Below are positions 1 to 5,665 of a stretch of 11,639 bases of DNA, piece by piece. The translations under genes were made by a program, and so were the position numbers. The notes beneath the pieces were generated by a model. It saw only the letters and a program-made list of their open reading frames with translations, made no database searches and was not told the origin of the DNA. The DNA is taken from contig LT649913.1 of assembly GCA_900128395.1 (NCBI GenBank), positions 1-11,639 of the forward strand. The letters are read 5' to 3'. This DNA is from Stramenopiles sp. TOSAG23-2 (Eukaryota; Sar). Within the stretch, counting starts at the first letter, position 1. Each line of letters opens with the position of its first letter.

Positions 1-433
1 TGGGGTAGCGCTTAACCAAAAGAAAACCTATCTATATAGCATTAATGACATCACGACACCATTACCATTTTTCAGTTGTATGAGTTGTTGTATACGAGGG
101 CGATATTTTCATAATAATATTAATGTAAGGTATTATACCTTGATCGGCGGCCCCCTGGCCCCCGTGCCCCCGTTTTTTCTATTTTTTCTCCTGCCTTTTT
201 TCTGGCCAGGCTGACGTCTATAATAGCCTGGCTAGCCAGCTAGCACTCCCAGGGCACTCTAATAATATTTTTTATAATTAATATAATGCGTTGCTAATAT
301 TCACATATACAATTTTGAATAACTGATGTTGGATATTATTTAAAGCAATAATATTATTAAAGATATTTTGTTGAACATCATTCAATATATATGTATATAT
401 ATATATATATAGCAGCCGAAAATATAATACAAA
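1..433. other. Noncoding region upstream of the carrier gene
   Basis: No convincing coding segment was found on either strand. It may contain the end or the promoter of a gene outside the window. Visible structure: a perfect odd palindrome at 127-141 (AAGGTAT, central T, ATACCTT), a GC-rich hairpin-rich block (separate entry), and a long TA-alternating tract at about 384-411 just before the carrier start. The last bases before the ATG are A-rich with A at -3, a usual context for eukaryotic initiation. The core promoter cannot be placed reliably because the whole region is rich in TATA-like sequence. Confidence 0.6.
112..269. repeat. GC-rich, hairpin-rich segment between 10-bp direct repeats
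   Basis: A block from 122 to 259 stands out from its AT-rich surroundings by C/G runs and polypyrimidine tracts. It carries an 8-bp inverted repeat (GCCAGGCT 205-212, AGCCTGGC 225-232), followed at once by a second small one (GCTAG 231-235, CTAGC 240-244). The identical 10-mer TAATAATATT lies at 112-121 and 260-269, on each side of the block. This arrangement could be a small inserted element with a target-site duplication, but the 10-mer is low-complexity and could match by chance. No terminal inverted repeats define the ends, and no coding capacity is seen. Confidence 0.35.
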
Positions 434-1426
434 ATGCAATCCTCTCAAGCTGCTGCGTTTTCCTCAGCATGTTCAGGTGCTATTGGTGCAGTTGTTGCTT
501 TAACTATTACTTACCCATTGTCGATAATTAAAACAAGGTTACAAGCACAAACAAATATCCAATATGATAATAATAAAGATGGTAAAGTATGTATAAAATC
601 ACACGATCATAAGCCGTATTTCGGCAGTATAGATTGTCTACAGCGGATTGTCAAAGAAGAAGGTGCCTTTAAATTGTATGCTGGCTTAAGAGGCGCTTTG
701 TTCAAAGCGTTCATAACAAATTTTGTTTTTTGTTTCTTCCATGGTCTTTTTCAAAAATTTATACGAGCTAGAAGTATGCATAGAGGGAAGTCGATACGAG
801 CATTTTGGTCCATGATGCATGGCATCATGGCTGGTATTTGTGTGCAGCTTTGTGTTTTGCCTGTTGATATGGTTGTTACGCGTATACAAGTTAATCGTGG
901 TGCAGCACCAAAAGGATTTGTCCGTACTATGTATGATATTACTAAGGAAGGTGGAATTTTTAGTTTTTGGAATGGGTTAGTTCCGGGAATGTGGTTAACT
1001 TTGAATCCGGGTATAACAACTGCCGTTCGTAATGTCCTTGAAGAGTATGTAAATGGATCGTCGTACAATACATCAGGTAATTTTAGTGTTGGTCTAGTAT
1101 CAAAAGCAACTGCAAGTATTATTACATATCCATATACAGTATGCAAAGTACGTATGCAAATCTCGGGTGTTACTAATAACGAAAAAGAGAAGAGAAATGA
1201 AAATAGTTTGGAGAACAATCACAAGGAGGAAAAGAACAAGCCTAAAGGCGTTACTTTTATTGAAACTGTGAAACTTGTATATAATGAAAATGGAATGGTT
1301 GGGTTTTATAATGGCTTACCACCACAATTAGTAAATGCTGTGTTAAAAGAAGGTATATTAAATATGATACGATTAGAAATTCGTGCAATGGTTGAATCCA
1401 ATATAACTGCTAGATTAATGCGTTGA
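434..1426 (+). CDS. Peroxisomal-type adenine nucleotide/NAD carrier (mitochondrial carrier family)
   Basis: A 330-residue protein with the three-fold repeat of the mitochondrial carrier family (SLC25), usual length about 300. The signature helices sit near residues 27-37 (YPLSIIKTRLQ), 142-152 (LPVDMVVTRIQ) and 232-242 (TYPYTVCKVRMQ). The expected P-x-D/E-x-x-K/R is degenerate in all three: Ser replaces the acid in the first, Val replaces the base in the second, Thr replaces the acid in the third. This degeneracy and the segments around NPGITTAVRNVLEEYV (191-206) and the C-terminal GMVGFYNGLPPQLVNAVLK resemble the plant PNC and animal PMP34 group, which exchange ATP, AMP, NAD or CoA across the peroxisomal membrane. 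A charged Asn/Lys-rich insert at 247-271 lies in the third repeat. No intron is needed and the ATG has A at -3. Family assignment is firm; peroxisomal location and substrate are inferred. Confidence 0.88.
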   Translation: MQSSQAAAFSSACSGAIGAVVALTITYPLSIIKTRLQAQTNIQYDNNKDGKVCIKSHDHKPYFGSIDCLQRIVKEEGAFKLYAGLRGALFKAFITNFVFCFFHGLFQKFIRARSMHRGKSIRAFWSMMHGIMAGICVQLCVLPVDMVVTRIQVNRGAAPKGFVRTMYDITKEGGIFSFWNGLVPGMWLTLNPGITTAVRNVLEEYVNGSSYNTSGNFSVGLVSKATASIITYPYTVCKVRMQISGVTNNEKEKRNENSLENNHKEEKNKPKGVTFIETVKLVYNENGMVGFYNGLPPQLVNAVLKEGILNMIRLEIRAMVESNITARLMR

Positions 1427-1668
1427 TCATTCTAAACCACAGAGTTTCGATTTTTTGTTGCTACACAAGCCATCATAATAATGAGACACGTATTCATCAT
1501 AATATCACAAATATTATTTTAAAAATAAAGGAATATGGTTTTAGAAATACGTTATATTATATATTTTTATTTTAATAACATTTAATTATACGCAAAAACA
1601 ACCCCCACTAAAATAAACGCGCGGATCTTGTACAAATTCCCCAAAGACAAACAGAAAAAAACAAAATA
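1427..1668. other. Convergent 3' intergenic region with candidate poly(A) signals
   Basis: Both flanking genes end here. AATAAA occurs at 1524-1529 on the plus strand, about 100 nt after the carrier stop. The complement TTTATT at 1566-1571 gives AATAAA on the minus strand about 100 nt after the MAPEG stop. These are plausible poly(A) signals, but in sequence this AT-rich such hexamers arise by chance. If both are used, the two 3' UTRs stay close or overlap. No ORF of note is present. Confidence 0.4.
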
Positions 1669-2292
1669 TTATTTCATAGACCAATTTACAGTTGGTGATA
1701 TATTAATCAACACATTAATTACAAAGAATAATTGAACTAAATATGCTGGAATAGTTGAAATAAAGATACGTGCAAAGGTTGTCCTTGATATTGCATACGG
1801 ATAAATAAACCTACAACCGAGCCAAACCCAACCGAATTTAGAAGCGCGATTAATACCATCATAACCCATAATTGCACATAACCAAAGTAATATAAGAAAA
1901 GATATAGATTGTTCCATAGTGTTTCTCACAGTCGTATTCCAAACTGACACAGGATAGGATGGGTAAACTCCTTTTTTAACGTCGCGTAAAACAATTTTTT
2001 TCTTGTCGCCATCTTTCTTTGATTTTTCAATCAATTTAAAAAACTCAATAAAGTGAGTAGTTGATTGTTGAAACAGAAGCCAATACCACATGCAAAACCA
2101 AGCAAGTGTGACATATACAACCGGTGCAAATTTTTTAATGTCATTTGTTTTAACAAATTCAGTATTATCGAATTTGGAACTTTCATATGCAATAAATAAT
2201 AAAAGTGATAAAGCTACATATGATGCAACTCTTGGTAAATTTGTAATTAATTTAAACGACATTATACTTGCAAAGATGTTTCTTTGTTGCAT
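1669..2292 (-). CDS. MAPEG-family membrane protein (microsomal GST-like)
   Basis: A 207-residue integral membrane protein. Hydrophobic segments lie near residues 22-37, 56-75, 128-144, 152-169 and 177-198. The segment RNTMEQSISFLILLWLC (123-139) holds the N-x-x-E motif (N124, E127) in a membrane helix. RFIYPYA (161-167) with R161 and Y164/Y166 follows, as in the second half of MAPEG proteins, which include microsomal glutathione transferases and eicosanoid enzymes. These act as homotrimers in ER-type membranes on glutathione and lipophilic substrates. The protein is longer than the typical ~150 residues because of an extra hydrophobic helix and a Lys-rich loop (86-107) before the motif. An alternative start is Met11 (2262). 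The family is moderately well supported; whether it binds glutathione cannot be told from sequence alone. Confidence 0.7.
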   Translation of the reverse strand: MQQRNIFASIMSFKLITNLPRVASYVALSLLLFIAYESSKFDNTEFVKTNDIKKFAPVVYVTLAWFCMWYWLLFQQSTTHFIEFFKLIEKSKKDGDKKKIVLRDVKKGVYPSYPVSVWNTTVRNTMEQSISFLILLWLCAIMGYDGINRASKFGWVWLGCRFIYPYAISRTTFARIFISTIPAYLVQLFFVINVLINISPTVNWSMK

Positions 2293-2730
2293 TGAAGATG
2301 AACTGAGTATAAGTTGTTATATTTTCTGACCGTTGTATATATTATTTTTATTTTGAATTGCACAATTGCTGGATTGGTTTTAGTTTTTGTTGGGCAACTT
2401 AAACTTCTTCTTTGGCACCACCTAATAACTTTCTTTTTGGCTGCTCAAGTGAAAGGCCCATTCTCTTCTCTCTGGACACCATAATAGTTCTTCCATATCC
2501 AAATATCCGGTTTTAATGGCTATAATACTGTAGCTATAATTATACCATATAGCTACTATATTAATAATCAGCCCTAAAAAAAAAGCTAGGAAAAAACCAA
2601 AATTAATTTATAATATTATACTAAGATTATTTTAAATACTACTATTATATTATAGTGTTAAATTCCTCATAGCAACCATAGCTACATATATTATATATAC
2701 ACATACATCAGTAATAATACGCATACATAT
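2293..2730. other. Divergent intergenic region with an inverted repeat at 2530-2556
   Basis: This is upstream of both the MAPEG gene (minus) and the MFS-Ppx gene (plus), so it should hold two promoters. A perfect 9-bp inverted repeat, GTAGCTATA at 2530-2538 and TATAGCTAC at 2548-2556, is separated by 9 nt and could be a protein-binding site or a transcript hairpin. A pyrimidine-rich stretch around 2461-2500 is less AT-rich than its surroundings. No coding region or RNA gene was recognised. Confidence 0.45.
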
Positions 2731-2936
2731 TACATATACATACAGTATGTATATATTCTTTATAAAATACACATATTTCAAAGAAAAAGGAGGTGTGTAG
2801 AAATTGGATAATATGAAACGTAATAATACAATGTACATATACATACAGTATGTATATATTCTTTATAAAATACACATATTTCAAAGAAAAAGGAGGTGTG
2901 TAGAAATTGGATAATATGAAACGTAATAATACAATG
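2731..2936. repeat. Perfect 103-bp tandem duplication at the start of the MFS-Ppx gene
   Basis: Bases 2731-2833 are repeated without mismatch at 2834-2936. The unit runs from a TACATATACATAC sequence to the second in-frame ATG of the gene, so it contains two ATGs (2813 and 2831 in copy 1; 2916 and 2934 in copy 2). Each copy has a palindrome with 10-bp arms around a single A (arms 2734-2743/2745-2754 and 2837-2846/2848-2857). Because 103 is not a multiple of three, the upstream ATGs are out of frame with the main ORF. Lack of any mismatch suggests a recent event or a haplotype/assembly effect. Confidence 0.95.
2813..2914 (+). promoter_or_regulatory. Candidate 33-codon upstream ORF created by the duplication
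   Basis: The ATG at 2813, the copy-1 twin of the main start, opens a frame of 33 codons that ends with TAA at 2912-2914. The main ATG begins at 2916, one base later. Its peptide starts with the same MKRNNTM as the main protein and then diverges into hydrophobic and basic residues with no recognisable domain. If the mRNA starts upstream of 2813, ribosomes would meet this ORF first, and the near-zero gap favours termination-reinitiation control. If transcription starts inside the second copy, the uORF is not present in the mRNA. Confidence 0.5.
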
Positions 2937-5433
2937 AAAAATGAAAATAATTGTCGCGGGTGGACGATTGTGTTAGTTGCTTTTTTAACAGACGCTCTAG
3001 CGTTAGGTGGTAGAGCTTTATTTGCAGTTGTACTATTGTATTGGGAGCAAGAATTTGGTTGGACAAGGTCTTATGTTTCAGGATCAATTTCATTATTGCA
3101 TGTATCGATTGCGTTGTCAACTCCAATATCTGGGCATGTTGTTGATATATTTGGGGCACGGCGCGGCCTAGTATTTGGCGTTTCATTATTTGCCATTTCA
3201 TTGTTTTTGACCGGGATGATAGCATATGCTTGGCAGCTGTATTTATTTTATGGGTTTGTAGGTGGATTCAGCCTTGGACTGTTGAATTTGAATGTCTTCA
3301 GTGTTGCTGTAATGCAAGCATTACCAGAGAAACATCATGGCCGAGCAGTTGGTATAACTACTAGCGGTAGTACTTTTGGACAACTACTCATTGTACCGTG
3401 TTTCGCATTGCTTTGCAATAGTATTGGTTGGAGAAACAGTTATTTTACAGTTGCTACTATTACAATATTAATGGCACCTGTCATTTGGTTCGTATTAGGC
3501 CCACATGCAGAGAAAAATAATACTGAAGAAGATAGTAAAAATATCGATGAAGATGGTGTTATTATTGAAATGATTGACAACCCATCTAATAAAAATGCTG
3601 TGGAAAATATTGTTGGTGATCAAAATGGGATTGATGGGAATGATGGGAATGATAATGATAAAAAAGAAGCATCATATGATTGGAAACTTGATATGTTACA
3701 AAAGATGAAGAAATCTTTTTTAAATAGGTATTTTTGGCATTTATTGATTGCATTTATAATTTGTGGTATCACTACAGTTGGTTTCATAGAAACACACATT
3801 GTTGCATATGCAGTTTCTAAAGGATTAACAAAGGAGCAAGGAGCATTTGGTTTTGGATTGCTGTCTATGTTTAATGGCTTTGGCATTATGCTGTCTGGCT
3901 TTCTATCAGATCATTACAGCCGCCCGTTAATTTTGTGTTTAATTTTTGGTATTCGTGGCATTTGCTATATTTTCATGTACATAATTTCAGATTTCTCTGG
4001 CTTGTTTGTATTTGCTATTTTTTTCGGTAAGTAAATTCTATTCCCCTAAACCTAAAAAAAAGAGACACCCTAACACATCAGCCATTCTTACGCTACGCTC
4101 CACAGGTTTGACTGATTACGCCGTTGTACCACCTGTGATTGGCTTGGTTTCTCGTTTTATTGGAGCAAATGCAGTTGGGTTAGCGATGGGGATTTTACTA
4201 GCTTTTCATTCTATTGGTGCAGCAATAGGAGCTGCAATTGGCTCACATGCATTTGACAATGATGGCCATTACGATGTCGTATTAGCAGTGTGTTGCGGGT
4301 TGTGTTTTTGTGCGTCAATTTTGTGCGCATTGATACCGGAAAAATTTAACCGGTCAAAAGGCAAGAACGAAAATGGAGAATATGATATGACAATGAAGAG
4401 CGACACCAATGACAATAATAATGAATATGTACGTTGTGTCTTTGATGTAGGTTCAGGTGCAACTAAGGCTCATGTTGCAATTATTGATCGAAATGACAAT
4501 CAAGTTAAAAAATCTTTATACTCTCATCAAACGCAGATTCTACTTCGACATGATATACAATCATCGGATGATGGGACGACGTTCAGTAAAAATATTTTAG
4601 CAGAATGTCGTGAATGCTTGTTGAAATATAAAAAAATTGCAAATGAATTCGGCTGTACACGGTTTAATGGAATAGCAACAGCCGTATTTAGATATGCAAA
4701 GAATGGAGAAGCATTTTTAAAATTATTGAATGAAGAAGATGGCTTGTCAATTGAAGTGATCAGTCAAAAAGAGGAAGGAAAAGTGGGATATTTATCCGCT
4801 GTTTGTGTTGCCCCAAAAACAATTGTACAAGAAAATATCATCGCTTGGGATAGCGGTGGTGGTAGTTTTCAAATAACAGATTCAAAATATAATGTATTTG
4901 AAGGTCCATATGGGAGTACACATGCGTTAACGCGTGCATTGGAAAAAAAAGATATGTCATTTGATCCAAGAGGTAGTGCATCTCCGTTTACGAAAGAGGA
5001 GTTTGATACTTTAATTCAACAAATAAAACTTGACTTGGAATCAAATGTGGTAAACAATAGCGACGAACCTATGAGTAAAGAGTGTCAAATTGTTTTCAAT
5101 AAGTTACAAGCTGCATCAGATAACGTGCAAGTTGTGTGTATTGGTGGTGATACTTGTGTTTTTCGAATGGCAGCATATTTACTGGAATCGAATGGAGAGG
5201 GTAAAATTGTGGAAACTACTATGGAAAAGTTTTCACGTGATGAATTATACGAGAAGATAATAGAGATGTTATTAAATAAAACTGATGTAGAGCTTGAGGA
5301 AATGGGGTATCCGCAAGCAAATATGTTGATTCCAAAACTGTGTTTAATGATAAGTGTTATGGATTGCTTAAATATCGAGAATGTGATTTATCGTGTGACA
5401 AATGGTAGTACAGAAGGCTTGCTAATTTGCTAA
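2916..5433 (+). CDS. MFS (MCT/OFA-type) transporter fused to a Ppx/GppA phosphatase domain, one intron
   Basis: Joining 2916-4026 to 4106-5433 gives 812 residues. Residues 15-195 and 272-450 form the two six-helix halves of a major facilitator. Family features include EQEFGWTRSYVSGSISLL (44-61), the loop GHVVDIFGARRG (73-84), GRAVGITTSGSTFG (142-155), GWRNSYF (171-177) and GLTDYAVVPPV at the splice junction (371-381). These fit the monocarboxylate/oxalate-formate group. An acidic Asn-rich loop (196-268) separates the halves. After a 27-residue hydrophilic linker, residues 479-812 are a Ppx/GppA (ASKHA-fold) domain: phosphate-binding FDVGSG (483-488), ATAVFRYAKNGEAF, EVISQKEEGK with E594, WDSGGGSFQ (D619, Q626), and GGDT (717-720). 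There is no stop between the parts. E594 matches E. coli PPX Glu121; Q626 replaces Glu150. Termini of MFS proteins usually face the cytosol, so the Ppx domain probably does. Met7 (2934) is an alternative start. Substrates are unknown. Confidence 0.82.
4027..4105 (+). other. Spliceosomal intron (79 nt) in the MFS-Ppx gene
   Basis: The donor is GTAAGT at 4027-4032 and the acceptor CACAG ends at 4105. A branch-point-like CTAAC lies at 4070-4074, about 30 nt before the acceptor. Removal joins G(4026) to GT(4106-4107) as a glycine codon and restores an uninterrupted transporter sequence (FFG|LTDYAVVPP). Retention gives Lys-stop right after the donor (TAA at 4032-4034), truncating the protein after about eight helices. 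A second CAG at 4079-4081 is in the same phase and would add eight residues; family-like continuity favours the downstream one. Confidence 0.85.
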
Positions 5434-5665
5434 AAAAAAGGTATCATAATATTTATTGATACAACGATATGAATATCATTAATATTTGATATTATCGTAT
5501 TTTTCTTTCGTAAAAATATACTCTCGTATCTCATACGTTTCGTACCCCGTGTATTTTTTACTTCGTACGTTCGTATTTTTTTTTTAAAGGTGTGTAAAAT
5601 AATGTATATGATACTTTAAATATATATATTTTATATGTACATGCATACACTTCAAAACAAGTATT
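5434..5665. other. Convergent 3' intergenic region rich in TCGTA words
   Basis: This separates the ends of the MFS-Ppx gene and the DUF7906-like gene. It has a 6-bp stem, GTATCA (5441-5446) with TGATAC (5457-5462), just after the first stop codon. Between about 5490 and 5580 there are six copies of TCGTA, more than the AT-rich composition predicts, plus a T run. No ORF or RNA gene was recognised. 3' end processing signals are expected here, but none stands out. Confidence 0.45.

Noticed and set aside
751-1218. A 155-codon open frame antisense to the carrier gene, and other antisense frames under the DUF7906-like and kinesin genes.
   Set aside because: They lie opposite strongly recognised coding sequence and show no domain; they are shadows.
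2650-2844. A 64-codon minus-strand frame rich in Tyr, Ile and Val across the tandem repeat.
   Set aside because: Composition reflects TA/CA-rich low-complexity DNA, and part of it is the duplicated unit; no domain.
2787-2896. AAGGAGG, resembling a bacterial ribosome binding site, upstream of each ATG in the 103-bp repeat (2787-2793 and 2890-2896).
   Set aside because: The gene has a spliceosomal intron and the window is eukaryotic in every other respect, so this is a coincidental match.
2907-2915. Extended N-terminus of the MFS-Ppx protein from a TTG at 2907; likewise TTG starts at 8137 for the DUF7906-like gene and at 8620 for the small ORF.
   Set aside because: Eukaryotic nuclear genes rarely start at TTG, and each has a good in-frame ATG shortly downstream (2916, 8059 and 8698).
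4044-4056. Telomere-like CCCTAAACCTAAA inside the intron.
   Set aside because: Only about two imperfect units, in a C- and A-rich short intron where the branch point also reads CTAAC; not enough for an interstitial telomere repeat.
4387-5433. An independent Ppx gene starting at the internal ATGs 4387 or 4393.
   Set aside because: The upstream transporter frame runs through without a stop, and the space between the domains is too small for a promoter and terminator; kept as the main refuting alternative for the fusion.
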